From assembly GCA_041398845.1 (NCBI GenBank), contig JAWKTZ010000009.1, forward strand, positions 186,001 through 250,000: a DNA stretch of 64,000 nucleotides. Direction: 5' to 3'. The stretch is from Fuerstiella sp041398845 (lineage in GTDB: Bacteria; Planctomycetota; Planctomycetia; Planctomycetales; Planctomycetaceae). Below the pieces are notes generated by a model that searched no databases, was not told the DNA's origin, and saw only the letters and a list, made by a program, of their open reading frames with translations. Of this stretch, positions 24,874 to 36,302 are shown one piece after another; the first letter of the stretch is position 1, and each line of letters starts with the position of its first letter. A program made the position numbers and the translations under genes.

Positions 24874-25393
24874 TGATGGTTTTCCATCGCGGCAGCAAGT
24901 CCGCATGTATGCTTTGATTCAGGCAAAATCTGTTCACCAGGCTCTGTTTCTCAAAGGGCCTGACCCTTTGGAGGCCACCTTGATTTCCTGGTAAAACTGC
25001 GCTGCCGAAGAGGTTCAGACCCCTTGAGAAACAGAGCCTAGCTTAAGCGAATTGCCGGAAAACTGAAGAGCCGAATCATTCAAAATTCAGTCGATCGTTG
25101 CGGAAAATCCGAGACACTGATCGCCCGTCAACCAGCCTGATCGCTGATCCGCCGGATCGTGGGTTAACGGCGTCCGAAACTAAACCTCGCATGTCCTGCG
25201 GAACGGCGAGGTCGACAGCGATCAATAGCGCAAAGCAACTCGACCGGGCGAACGCGTGTTCGCTGAAAAGCCGAAGGCTCACGCGAAGCGAATTCGCCGT
25301 TACTGCACCGTCTGGAAACGCTGAGCGACACCGGTACAGCGGCGGGCTGGCAGACTGACTGATCTGTGCGATGAAATGGACCGGATCAGAGTT
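24874..25393. other. Intergenic region holding palindrome A copy 3
   Basis: 520 bases between a gene starting leftward (kaiC-like) and one ending from the right (DUF1801). It contains the palindrome at 24939-25039. The remaining 350 bases (25040-25393) have short open frames but no ribosome site, family motif or codon signature, so I call them non-coding. Confidence 0.6.
24939..25039. repeat. Palindromic intergenic repeat, family A copy 3 with divergent outer arms
   Basis: 101 bp. The outer arms AGGCTCTGTTTCTCAA (24939-24954) and TTGAGAAACAGAGCCT (25024-25039) are exact complements but differ from the AGGCNATCTGAAAAA arms of the other copies. The core AGGGCCTGACCCTTTGGAGGC and CGCTGCCGAAGAGG-TTCAGACCC is recognisably the same family. 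It lies just upstream of the kaiC-like gene start. Confidence 0.88.
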
Positions 25394-25801
25394 TCAGTTG
25401 TTAGCACCTGGGGTATTCTTTGCGCGGTTTTCCTGCACTCGGAACTTCACCATCTTTTTGATCAGGGCGTACGGCATAGGTGCATTCAGAGGAAACTGCA
25501 CGGATCCCTTTGCGTTTTTGTACTTCGACAGGTCGTCCTTGAAGCGTTCGATGCCGGATGGTGTCGGATAAAATCCAATGTGCTTCCGGAAGGCAGCGAA
25601 ATGGACCAGATTCCCGTTCAGGACGAAGGTGGGAATCTGGTACTTGATGGCTTCTTCCGCCTCTGGTGCGGCGTCTTTGATTATGCCACGGATCTTTGTC
25701 AGTATTGCCTGCACGTCTTCCGGAAAGGCGGCAATGTAGCCGTCGATTGTCGGCGGCGAGGCAGGGGGGGATTTCCTGCGTCCAGAAAGGGCGTCGGACA
25801 T
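25394..25801 (-). CDS. DUF1801/YdhG-like domain protein
   Basis: 135 residues from ATG 25801 (the frame is open to 25912 but without conserved sequence). The family pattern is clear: IDGYIAAFPEDVQAILTKIR, PEAEEAIKYQIPTF, GNLVHFAAFRKHIGFYPTPS and KGSVQFPLNAPMPYALI. These small cytoplasmic proteins have an alpha/beta fold related to frataxin-like and YdhG proteins; the function is not established. No partner gene is evident; the desaturase gene lies upstream on the same strand with a 145-bp gap. Confidence 0.88.
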   Translation of the reverse strand: MSDALSGRRKSPPASPPTIDGYIAAFPEDVQAILTKIRGIIKDAAPEAEEAIKYQIPTFVLNGNLVHFAAFRKHIGFYPTPSGIERFKDDLSKYKNAKGSVQFPLNAPMPYALIKKMVKFRVQENRAKNTPGANN

Positions 25802-25946
25802 GATTCGATTCCGGAACCGAGAGGCCGCCATGTAACACGTTGGAAGTCTGTTCCGCCAGGTCTGTCGGAAGGCCTCAGTGACCGGGGTCCCTTGAGGCCC
25901 TGAACAGTTCATGGAGACGCCTTGAACGGAGCGTCGTCATCGTTTG

Positions 25947-26966
25947 TTATGCAACCAGTTCCGGTGTAGCAACTTCGATTGGATGATCGGGCTGGATGTC
26001 GTTGGCTGAGCGGCCGACGGGAATCTTTGACTTGACGTCGTAGGCCAGACCAACAGCCTGCAGCAGTCGAATGGACCACCAGGTGATGTCAACTTCCCAC
26101 CAGCGATGCCCGGCCGGAGCGACGCTGGGGTGAGCGTGATGGTTGTTGTGCCAGCCTTCTCCGTACGCCAGAATGGCGACCCACCACAAGTTTCGTGATT
26201 CGTCGCGAGTATCATAGTTGCGGTAGCCCCATAGATGTGTGGCCGAATTTACAAACCATGTGGAATGGTAGGCGGCGGTCATGCGAACGCACATGCCCCA
26301 CACCAGATAGGAAACTCCCAGTTGCCAGCCTCCAATGGCCCAGCCGGCGGCCAGCAGGACAACGCCCTGAGCCCACAGCCAGAACACGAACGTCTTTTCA
26401 AAGAAGACCATCATCGGCTGTTCCAGCAGTTCCGGGATGTACCGGCGAAACAGCAGGGCCTTGTCTTCCGGCTTGCGCTGCACAAACAGCCACATAATAT
26501 GAGACCACCATGGTCCGACCAGAGGTGAATGCGGATCGCCGTCCTGATCGGATTTGTGGTGGTGCAGGCGGTGATTGGCAGCCCACATCATGGGCGATCC
26601 TTCACCGGACAGGCTGCCCGCCAGCATGACGGCAAACTTTGCCGGAGCTCGCAGCTTCATCGACTTGTGAGCCAGAAAGCGGTGATAACCCAGACAGATT
26701 CCGATACTGCACGTCACCCAGTGCATCACCATGCAGATTGCCAGAGCCTGCCAACTGAAGAACGCCGGGACCAGAGCAGCAAAGCAGCCAACGTGAATAA
26801 AGAACAGGAAGCCGGTGACCACCCAGTCGATGTTGTCCCAGCGAAGCTGACTTTTCGAATAGGACTGTCGCAGAGTTTCCGTGTCGGCCTTTGCCTGGAT
26901 GCGTCGCGCTTCGACTTCGGGAGAAATCGTGCTCGGGATGCCAAGTGTTGTTAAAGATCCGCTCAT
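25947..26966 (-). CDS. Acyl-CoA/acyl-lipid delta-9-type fatty acid desaturase
   Basis: 339 residues from ATG 26966. It is a membrane di-iron desaturase with all three histidine boxes: HRFLAH (about 105-110), HRLHHHKSDQDGDPHSP (about 141-157) and HNNHHAHP (about 275-282). There are four to five hydrophobic segments and a conserved GEGWHNNHH. It introduces a cis double bond into saturated acyl chains using oxygen and an electron donor. It probably adjusts membrane fluidity, often cold-induced. A ketoacyl-ACP synthase lies 37 kb away at the window end, not linked. Confidence 0.92.
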   Translation of the reverse strand: MSGSLTTLGIPSTISPEVEARRIQAKADTETLRQSYSKSQLRWDNIDWVVTGFLFFIHVGCFAALVPAFFSWQALAICMVMHWVTCSIGICLGYHRFLAHKSMKLRAPAKFAVMLAGSLSGEGSPMMWAANHRLHHHKSDQDGDPHSPLVGPWWSHIMWLFVQRKPEDKALLFRRYIPELLEQPMMVFFEKTFVFWLWAQGVVLLAAGWAIGGWQLGVSYLVWGMCVRMTAAYHSTWFVNSATHLWGYRNYDTRDESRNLWWVAILAYGEGWHNNHHAHPSVAPAGHRWWEVDITWWSIRLLQAVGLAYDVKSKIPVGRSANDIQPDHPIEVATPELVA

Positions 26967-27594
26967 TGTCTTTTGCCTCACAGTTCCGGGGCTCGCTGCA
27001 TGCGTTTGCCGGATGGGTCAGTACCGATGGTTGATTGTTCGCAGAGTTATGAATGTCTGGCTTCCCCACGGAAGAAGACACTGCCGGAAGTGTGCCAGAT
27101 TTCCTCTTGCGAACCGCAAAGTCGTTTTGCTTGCGAGACCATACGGGTGAATGAAAAACGGATCAATACGACCGTGTTTCGTCGTGGTCAAACATCTGTC
27201 AAAGGTCTGTCACAAGCAGAAATGCAAATGAATTCTCGACATTTCGAACGTTTTCGGGTTTCAGGCGGTAAGAAGACTTCTCGGAAATGAGTGTCTCGAT
27301 GGACACGTGGTAAAAAAGACAGAGAACTGCCGTGAGGTGGTTTGAGGCGGCAGGTGCGGCCAAGTGGCTCTGGCAACGTGGCGACAGGACCGTTCTGACC
27401 CGAAGCCTACAATCGGCATGTTCGACGCAGGGTGAACGAATCGCTTGCATCACTGCGGTCACACAGAAGAATACAGTGTTTCCTCGACGATTTTGACAAA
27501 TACCAAGACTCCTGGTCTCCCGCCAAGGGGTTGAAACCACCAAGACCTCACTTTCGCCTTTAACGCCTGTGATTTCCTCGAAGGCCCATCTTCG
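26967..27594. other. 628-bp divergent intergenic region
   Basis: It lies between the desaturase (leftward) and the secretin-N gene (rightward), so it must contain both promoters. I see no RNA gene or palindrome. TTTTGACA near 27490 could be a -35 element for the secretin operon but has no clear -10 partner. Open frames on both strands here lack codon bias and family motifs. Confidence 0.5.
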
Positions 27595-30500
27595 ATGCCA
27601 CATTTAAGTTCTTCATTTCTTCGAGTTTTGCTGGTGGTTCTCGCAATCCACCTGCAATCCGGACACGCGATGGCTCAGCGGCTGCGTGCCGAGACCGACC
27701 TGCTGCGCGAAGACGCTGTGCGGACGGAAATCGGTCTGGAGGGCGATAAAGCGACTCAGATGGAGGAGCTGCTCAAGAATACTCGCCCCGGCAAGGAGTT
27801 CTTTGATCCCTTCCTGAAACGCATCAGCGAAACCAAAGATCGCGACGAACAGACGGCGATTCGTGCTGAGATGGCGACGGCCATTGAAGCGAAGTCTGCG
27901 GAAATGAAAGAAGCAGCGCTGAACATCCTGACCGATTTTCAGAAGAGCAAACTGCGAGGAATCTATCTGCGCAGCGCGGGATTGCGAGCGTTTTCGGACG
28001 CGCGAATTGCCAAACAGTATGGCGTGACAGAAGAGCAGGTTCAGAAGCTTGATGATCTGTCGAACGAGCAGCGCGATGCCGGCCGGGCACTCGGGACGGA
28101 AGCCAGTGACGAGGATCGTGAGAAGCTGCGGCAGGAATTTCAATTCAAATTTCTGACCGTTTTGACGCCTGAGCAGAAGAACCGCTATCTGACCGAAAGC
28201 GCGGTCGGTGCTGCTCCTTCTTCGGTGGCCTCTACGGCAACTCCCGGTAGTGCGGGACCGAATGTGGGCAACTCCGGGTGCCCGGCGCCAGATTATGGCT
28301 TCCGCCGGGTGAAGAAGCGATCGGGAGCTTTGGCGGCGGCGCTCCGGGAGAAGCCAAACGAGTGTCCGAGTTCCGTTTCAACTTTCGCTATGAAACATGG
28401 GAACGCGTTCTGCAGATGTTTGCGGACGGAGCTGGTTTGACTCTGGACCTGAACCAGATTCCTCCGGGCACGTTCAGCCATTACGACGACAACGCTTATA
28501 CGGCTCGGCAGACGCTGGATATTCTGAACGGTTACCTGAATCGCAAGGGTTATGCCATGATCGAAAACGATGGTTTTCTGATCGTGATGAATACGGACAA
28601 GGGTGTGCCTCCGTACCTGATTCGCGATGTCACAGAAGAAGAGCTGCTGAAAGTTGGCAAAGAACTGGAAGTCGGCGACAACGAACTGGCCAATTATCAG
28701 ATTTCCGTGGAAGGTATGGACACGGCCAAAGTGGCTCAGGAAGTCGAGGCGGTTTTGGGGCCGCTTGGCAGTCTGGTGGCCCTGACGGATTCTCAGTTGC
28801 TGATCATTACGGATGTTGGAGCAAACCTGCGGCGCATTCACAGTCTGCTGACGGCCGCAATGTCAAAGTCCAAGCCGGATGCTCTGATCTTCAAAGCGTA
28901 TCATCTGAGAAACATGGACGCGGAAGAAGCAGAACTGGCCGTGATGATTCAGTTCGGCATGCGTCAGAACGTGGCCAATGTGAGCGTTGGTGTGGAAGAG
29001 GCTTCGCGGTCGCGATCGCGCGGCGGATTCCCTCCAGCTCAAACTCCGACGCCAGCTCCCGCTGTTAACAAGGCCGAACCCACCATTCAGATCGCTTCGG
29101 ACCTGAGACTGAACAGTCTGCTGGTGACCGGAACGGCGAAGCAGCACGAACTGGTCGACACCATCCTGACCGCTCTGGATGTCTCTGAATCACCGACCGG
29201 CGAGTCATTGAGCCGCACCGGGCGGAAGGGAACGTATCTGGAAGTGTACCAGGTGAAGACGGCCGACGCGGGCGAGGTCACCAAGACGCTGGGAGCCATG
29301 AACATTCCCGGAGTTCAGGTGGTGAATGAAGACCGGCGGACGGGACGCATTCACATTATGGCAACGGAACGACAGCACGAGGAAGTGGCCATGTTGGTGC
29401 GTCAACTGGATGGTGCCGGAACCAGCGGGTCGGTTGCCGTGATCCCGCTGGCCCAGATGGACCCGTTGTCTGCGGCGGCCACATTGCGATCGCTGTTCTA
29501 CGGCGACGGTGAAGAAGCTCCGACGATTGAAACAGACCTGTATGGACGTCGGCTGATCATTCGTGGCAGCATGGAACACATTACTCAAATCAAGCAGGTC
29601 CTTGCGGATCTGGGCGAAGACGGTTCCGGCGTGCGTGATCGCGGAGCTGGCGGAACCGTTCGTCGGTTTGCTCTGCAGGGCCGCAGTCCCGAACAGTTTC
29701 TGAAGGTGCTGCAGCAACAATGGGATTCTCAGCAGGAAACCAAGATCAACATCGTGATTCCGAATCAGTCGGGCCCCATCAGGAGCCTGCGGACACCGAG
29801 CGAAGTGTTCGAACACTCGGACGATTCGGCTCCCCTGCTGATTCCTCAGACATTGCCGGAACCCGCCAACACCGTTCCTGAAGAAGCAGACTCGCCACCT
29901 TTGAGCAGTCGGTTGAAGTCGGTGACGCCCGGCCGGTGGCAGCAGCCAACAACGCGCACACTGATCGGACGGATTTCAACATCTCCAGAATCAGCAGACT
30001 CAGCCGCGACAACAGATTCCTCGTCAAGCGAAGTGCCGCCGTCAGATCGCGCGATGAATGCCGGGGCATCCTTTGAAAACCGACGCTGGAGAACCACCGC
30101 AGCCCAGGAACAGGCGGCCAGCGAACAGGCGGCTGACGCGGAGTCTCAGGCTGCGCGTGGTGAGAACAAACCGGAATGGGATCCGAACAGAAGCAACAGA
30201 CCAGCGCCTGCACCGTCGGATTCTGACGTGTTTGTTCAGCCGATTGGTGATGAATTGATTCTGATGTCAAATGATGAACAGAAGCTGGACGAGCTCGAAG
30301 ACCTGCTGGATATGCTGCATCAGACATTGCCGATGAAGCCGGAATATACGGTGGTGTACCTGGATGCCGCCGATGCTCTGGAAGCGGCTGATATGTTGTC
30401 TCAGTTCTTTCCCAGCAGTTCTGTTGCTTCAACGACATCCACCAGCGGTGGCAGCATGCTGGGAAGTCTGGGGAGCAGTTTCGGGAGCATGGGCAGCAGC

Positions 30501-31358
30501 CTGATGGACGCAACCGGACTGTCGGGTTTGGGCAGTTCGTCCGGATTGAAGATCATTCCGGATGTTCGAACCAATTCGCTGTTTCTGACCGGGCCGCAAT
30601 CGATGATTGACGACGCCCTGGTGTTTCTGAAGGTGTTGAATTCGAATGACATCCCGGAGTCGCTCAAAGACATGCAACCGCGGCAGATTTTCGTGAAGCA
30701 TGCGGACGTGAATCGAGTGGCTGCGTTGGTGCGGGACGTATTCAAACCCTATATGGAAGCAGCCGGAGGCCGCCAGAATAATCAGCAGAACCCGCTCGCG
30801 GCCATGTTTGGCGGCGGTGGCGGCGGGAGTAGTGGTCGCGGACAGTCCGACGACAGCAGGATCCGAATGACACTCGGCGTTGACGACCAGACCAGCGTGT
30901 TGACCGTCAACAGCAGCCTGGACATTTTCAATGCGGTTGAGGAAGTGGTGCTGCAGTCGGATGAAGCGGCTCGTCTGGCCAATCCCACCGTTCGTTCCAT
31001 ACAGCTCAAAAATGCCGATGCGGTGGTGATTCAACAGATGCTGGGTTCACTCATGCCGCGCGTGACCGTCAGTTCGTCCAGTACCAAACCGTCAACGGCC
31101 AGTTCAACACCGTCAGGAGACAATTCGTCAGGCGATTCCAACAACGCTGCTCAGGAGGCGATGAACCGCGAAATCCAGAATCGGATGCGAGAACGAATGC
31201 AGCAGGGCGGTGGCACGAGTGGTGCGAGCGGCGGTCGCAGCGGAGCTGGTGGTGGTCGCGGTGGAGCCACAGGCGGTTTCAATCCGTTTGGAGGTGGCTT
31301 CAATCCGTTCGGCGGTGGCAGCCGGCCGCAGGGAAGCAGCAGTCGTCGAGGTCGATAG
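27595..31358 (+). pseudogene. GspD-like multi-module secretin-N protein, split by an apparent frameshift
   Basis: The first frame (27595-28440) has a signal peptide (SSSFLRVLLVVLAIHL...AMAQ) and about 200 helical, charged residues. At about 28276 the reading must move from frame GGG-TGC-CCG to GTG-CCC-GGC; one extra G in the GGG run would join NSG to VPGARLW. The second frame (28278-31358) continues with about seven secretin_N (N1-like) modules of the type YHLRNMDAEEAELAVMI...IQIASDLRLNSLLVTG. It ends in a Gly-rich tail. No secretin pore domain (its conserved GDIP-type end) is present. It heads a cluster with GspE-K, so it should form a periplasmic ring. Functional if the shift is a sequencing error. 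Confidence 0.82.
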
Positions 31359-31359
31359 C

Positions 31360-31397
31360 GGCGATCTCCAAAGGTCAGACCCCTTTGTCAGATCGCC
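31360..31397. repeat. Short palindromic form of family A between secretin-N gene and gspE
   Basis: 38 bp: GGCGATCT (31360-31367) pairs with AGATCGCC (31390-31397), and the inside is CCAAAGGTCAGACCCCTTTG, the family core without its middle part. It lies immediately after the stop codon of the secretin-N gene, so it may act as a 3' hairpin protecting or ending that transcript. Confidence 0.75.
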
Positions 31398-31514
31398 ACC
31401 AGACAAAATTCACTGCGGTTCGTGTCAGGTCCATGGCTAAGTTCGGTCATGACCACTCGTGACTTCATTCCCGCCATTTCGATTCCTCACCTCTTCAATC
31501 CCCGTTAGACCCTC

Positions 31515-33203
<1,689 letters not shown>

Positions 33204-33285
33204 CAAAGCCGAAACGGGAAAGCGGAAAGCCGTCTGTCTGCATTTCTGCCGCTTTCCACTTTCCACCCTCCGCTTTTGATCTCCC

Positions 33286-34497
33286 ATGCCCGACTTTGAT
33301 TACATCGCCAGAGAACTGACCGGCAAGCAGGTGACGGGAACGTTGACCGCTGGCAGTGAAAAGGATGCGCTCGCGGCGCTGCAGACTCAAAGTCTGTTTC
33401 CGATGAAGATCGGCTTGTCTGAGGCAGCTCGTCGGCAGGTGGTGACGGGCTCGAAGCGAGTTCCCGGGAAGTATCTGACGGTCTTTTACAACCAGTTGGC
33501 CGACCTGCTGAGGTCCGGTGTGCCGCTGTTGCGATCTCTGCAGTTGCTGGAAGATCAGACCTCCAACGCCGCTCTGCGGTTTGTGATTCAGGACGTGCGG
33601 GAACAGGTGGCTGAGGGAACTCGGCTGAACGATGCGATGCGACGGCATCCCAAAGCGTTCAACAGTCTGACCATCAGCATGGTTCGAGCCGGCGAAGAAG
33701 GCGGATTTCTGGAAGACGTGCTGGCTCGAGTGGCCGCGTTCAATGATCATCAGGAAGAGCTGAAGGGCAAAGTCACCGGAGCGATGGTGTATCCGCTGTT
33801 TCTGATGGGAGTTGGCAGTGTCATTATCAGCGTGCTGCTGGTGTGGTTCGTGCCCGAGTTTGCTCAGATCTTCGGTCGTATGGAAGAGCAGGGGAAACTT
33901 CCGTGGGCGACAACGGCTCTGATGGGATTCAGTCGCTGGCTGCAGGACTGGTGGTACATCATTCTGCCGGCTGTTGTGGGGGCTGTCGGCTGGGTGGTGT
34001 ATCAGATCAGCGAATCCAAGGAGGCTCAGGCCAGACTGGACGAATACAAACTGAAAACACCGGGTCTGGGCACGATTGTGCAGAACCTTGCGGTGGCTCG
34101 CTTTTGTCGCATGCTGGGAACATTGCTGGGCAATGGCGTTCCGATTCTGCAGTCGCTGCGAATTGCCAAAGACGCCAGCGGGAATATTGTGTTGAGTGAA
34201 GCGATTGGCAACGCGGCAGACAATGTTTCGGGAGGCAAGTCACTGGCGGTGCCTCTGCGAGCCAGCGGGCAGTTTTCCAAAGAGATCGTGGAAATGATTT
34301 CGATTGGCGACGAAGCCAACAATCTGGAAAACGTTCTGATCAGCATTGCGGACAGCCTTGAAAAGACCACCAGTCGCAAAATCGACGTGATCGTGAGGAT
34401 GCTGGAGCCGGTCATGCTGCTGATCATGGCCACGGTCGTGACGTTTGTGATTGCGGCGCTGCTGTTGCCGATTCTGAACATGTCCAGCGTCAGATAG
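33286..34497 (+). CDS. gspF: Type II secretion inner-membrane platform protein GspF
   Basis: 403 residues, the full family length. Two T2SSF domains (about 65-190 and 270-395) each contain the signature MVRAGEEGGFLEDVLARVA or MISIGDEANNLENVLISIAD. Three membrane helices are visible (about 165-190, 215-240 and 370-395). The N-terminal part (YIARELTGKQVTGTLTAGSEKDALAAL) is the conserved cytoplasmic arm contacting GspE. It forms the platform around which the pseudopilus is assembled. The gene follows gspE by 82 bp. Confidence 0.95.
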   Translation: MPDFDYIARELTGKQVTGTLTAGSEKDALAALQTQSLFPMKIGLSEAARRQVVTGSKRVPGKYLTVFYNQLADLLRSGVPLLRSLQLLEDQTSNAALRFVIQDVREQVAEGTRLNDAMRRHPKAFNSLTISMVRAGEEGGFLEDVLARVAAFNDHQEELKGKVTGAMVYPLFLMGVGSVIISVLLVWFVPEFAQIFGRMEEQGKLPWATTALMGFSRWLQDWWYIILPAVVGAVGWVVYQISESKEAQARLDEYKLKTPGLGTIVQNLAVARFCRMLGTLLGNGVPILQSLRIAKDASGNIVLSEAIGNAADNVSGGKSLAVPLRASGQFSKEIVEMISIGDEANNLENVLISIADSLEKTTSRKIDVIVRMLEPVMLLIMATVVTFVIAALLLPILNMSSVR

Positions 34498-34744
34498 CCT
34501 CTAGCCTCAGATTTTCGATAGGAATGTGACGGCTTTTGCAATAAACTGGGACATTCGCCGAACACCATTCAGCGACACCCGGGTTTAACCTGTAGAGGCG
34601 ATCAGAAAATGGGCTGGAGCCATTTTTCAAGTCGCTGTCGCGGGTGAAATTTCCTTTCCATTCACTGCACACTGCGATGTCGTTTCCCACGATTTCGCCC
34701 CACCGGCCGCACAGTGGCCCCGATCCGCTTGAGGACTTCAAAAC
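34498..34744. other. 247-bp gap between gspF and gspG with a decayed family-A-like hairpin
   Basis: Contains GAGGCGATCAGAAAATGGGC...GCCATTTTTCAAGTCGC at about 34595-34637, an imperfect inverted repeat similar in plan to the outer arms of the family A palindromes but lacking the GGTCTGACCC core. No gene. gspG may have its own promoter here. Confidence 0.5.
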
Positions 34745-35209
34745 ATGAGATCGCTATCCCAACGTCACCGCGTCGCCCGTCGCTCCGGGTTTACTCTGCT
34801 GGAACTGCTGATTGTTCTGGGAATCATCGTGGCTCTGGCCGCCATGGTGGCTCCGAACCTGATTGGCAGTGCTCAGGATGCCAACATCCAGACGACTCGA
34901 GCTACCATTAAGAACATTGAAGACGCGTGTAAACGCAAAGCCATCAAGATGAACAACGTGTACGATTCCGGAAGTGGTCCTGAAGTCATTCGCAAACTGG
35001 CCGAACCATACGAAGACAGCATGGGCAAGCAACAGCAGCCGGTTCTGGAGTCGGTGCCTCTGGACGCATGGAATAACGAATTTCAGTATGCCTACGATCC
35101 CGGCACCGACCTGAAACCACGCATCTGGTCGTTTGGTCCTGATGGTGAAGATGGTGGCGGTCAGAACAATACCGACGACGTCAGCAACCTGCCTCGGGAA
35201 ATTCAGTAG
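34745..35209 (+). CDS. gspG: Major pseudopilin GspG
   Basis: 154 residues. Type IV prepilin leader ending at Gly15, with Phe16-Thr-Leu-Leu-Glu20 giving the conserved Glu at position +5, then the hydrophobic assembly helix (LLIVLGIIVALAAMVAPNLIG). The C-terminal region follows GspG: DAWNNEFQYAYDPG and IWSFGPDGEDGG, the calcium-binding loop region. A prepilin peptidase (not encoded here) must process it. It is the main subunit of the periplasmic pseudopilus. Confidence 0.95.
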   Translation: MRSLSQRHRVARRSGFTLLELLIVLGIIVALAAMVAPNLIGSAQDANIQTTRATIKNIEDACKRKAIKMNNVYDSGSGPEVIRKLAEPYEDSMGKQQQPVLESVPLDAWNNEFQYAYDPGTDLKPRIWSFGPDGEDGGGQNNTDDVSNLPREIQ

Positions 35210-35220
35210 GCGCGTGTCAT

Positions 35221-35832
35221 ATGATACCCCGCCGTACCATCTCAACATCATCTGGCCGCCACGCCTGTCGTGGCGGCTTTACGTTGTTGGAGCTGATGGT
35301 GGTGCTGGGCATTCTGGCCACGATTTCCGCCATGGCGGCTCGTCAGTTGATGTCGCTGATGCGGGAGAGCACCGTCGCGACCGAGGCCGATCGTATTCGG
35401 GAAGTCATGGCGGAAGCTCGCCGCTATGCCATCGACACGGGCATTGATTACGAATTTCGCTTTGAAGTGAATGGCCCCGGCGTCGTCGTGCTGCCGTCCG
35501 AAAATGAACTCAATGTCGACGACGCCGGCAACAGTACCACCACCGAAAAATACTTTCGGATTTCGCTTGAGTTACCCGAAGACTTTCGGCTGCACATGGG
35601 CAAAGACGCCAACGTGGAGAGCGAATCGCTGGCTGTCGAACGCTTCGGTGACCTGAATTCAGCCACACTGTCCCGCAAGACATGGTCCACACCGGTCATG
35701 TTTCGTTTTGACGGAACCGCTCAGGATTTTACTCTGCACGTCGCCGACAAATCTCTGCTGACGGCGGAAGTCTCTGTGCGAGGTCTCACCGGAACGATTC
35801 GCACGTCGCAGGTTTATCAGGAGGACCTGTGA
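35221..35832 (+). CDS. gspH: Minor pseudopilin GspH-like
   Basis: 203 residues from ATG 35221, 11 bases after gspG. Prepilin leader with Gly19-Phe20 and Glu24 (+5), then helix LELMVVLGILATISAMAA. The C-terminal part is a beta-rich GspH-type domain with alternating hydrophobic residues and conserved aromatic/Gly pairs (IDYEFRFEVNGPGVVVLP, FRFDGTAQDFTLHV). It is assigned as GspH from its position and domain. Its stop overlaps the start of gspI (TGATG). Confidence 0.88.
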   Translation: MIPRRTISTSSGRHACRGGFTLLELMVVLGILATISAMAARQLMSLMRESTVATEADRIREVMAEARRYAIDTGIDYEFRFEVNGPGVVVLPSENELNVDDAGNSTTTEKYFRISLELPEDFRLHMGKDANVESESLAVERFGDLNSATLSRKTWSTPVMFRFDGTAQDFTLHVADKSLLTAEVSVRGLTGTIRTSQVYQEDL

Positions 35833-36302
35833 TGAAGCGACGACTGCGTCTGGCACGCCAACGACCCTGTCGGGATCGATCACGTCAGCGGCGTACCGGT
35901 TTGACTCTGCTGGAGGTGCTGCTGGCCACGTCGATCTTTCTGGGTTCAATTACGGCCATTCTGCAGGTCCTGCGAGTCGGCCATGAATCACGGCTCAGTG
36001 CCAGGCTGGATGCCGAAGCCGCGCTGTTGTGCGAAAGTCTGATGGGCGAATACCTGTCGGGCATGAGTCCCCTTGCCGAGGACGTGGAAACGCCGTTTCC
36101 GTCGCCTCATGATCAGTGGGTTTATACGACAACGATCGAAGACGGCCCCGGCACCAGCCTGCTGAAACTGACGGTCCTTGTCGAACACAAACCCAATGGA
36201 CAGGATGCGACAACGTACTTTCAGTTATCCCGACTGATGCGAGATCCTCAGTTGTTTCTGGACGCTGCCATGGATGCCGCCGCTGCGGAGGACTCGGAAT
36301 GA
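35832..36302 (+). CDS. gspI: Minor pseudopilin GspI-like
   Basis: 156 residues from ATG 35832, overlapping the gspH stop; the in-frame GTG at 35829 is less likely. A highly basic leader (16 of the first 21 residues are Arg, Lys, Gln or similar) ends at Gly23 with Leu24-Thr-Leu-Leu-Glu28 (+5), so the first mature residue is Leu rather than Phe. A short beta domain follows. GspI forms the tip complex with GspJ and GspK. Its end overlaps gspJ by ATGA. Confidence 0.85.
   Translation: MKRRLRLARQRPCRDRSRQRRTGLTLLEVLLATSIFLGSITAILQVLRVGHESRLSARLDAEAALLCESLMGEYLSGMSPLAEDVETPFPSPHDQWVYTTTIEDGPGTSLLKLTVLVEHKPNGQDATTYFQLSRLMRDPQLFLDAAMDAAAAEDSE

Noticed and set aside
27199..27603. Minus-strand 134-residue frame in the 628-bp divergent gap
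   Set aside because: No ribosome site, no family similarity that I can see, and it overlaps the start of the secretin-N gene.
28270..28300. Programmed frameshift in the secretin-N gene
   Set aside because: No slippery heptamer, Shine-Dalgarno-like stimulator or downstream pseudoknot is visible; a one-base loss in a G run is simpler.
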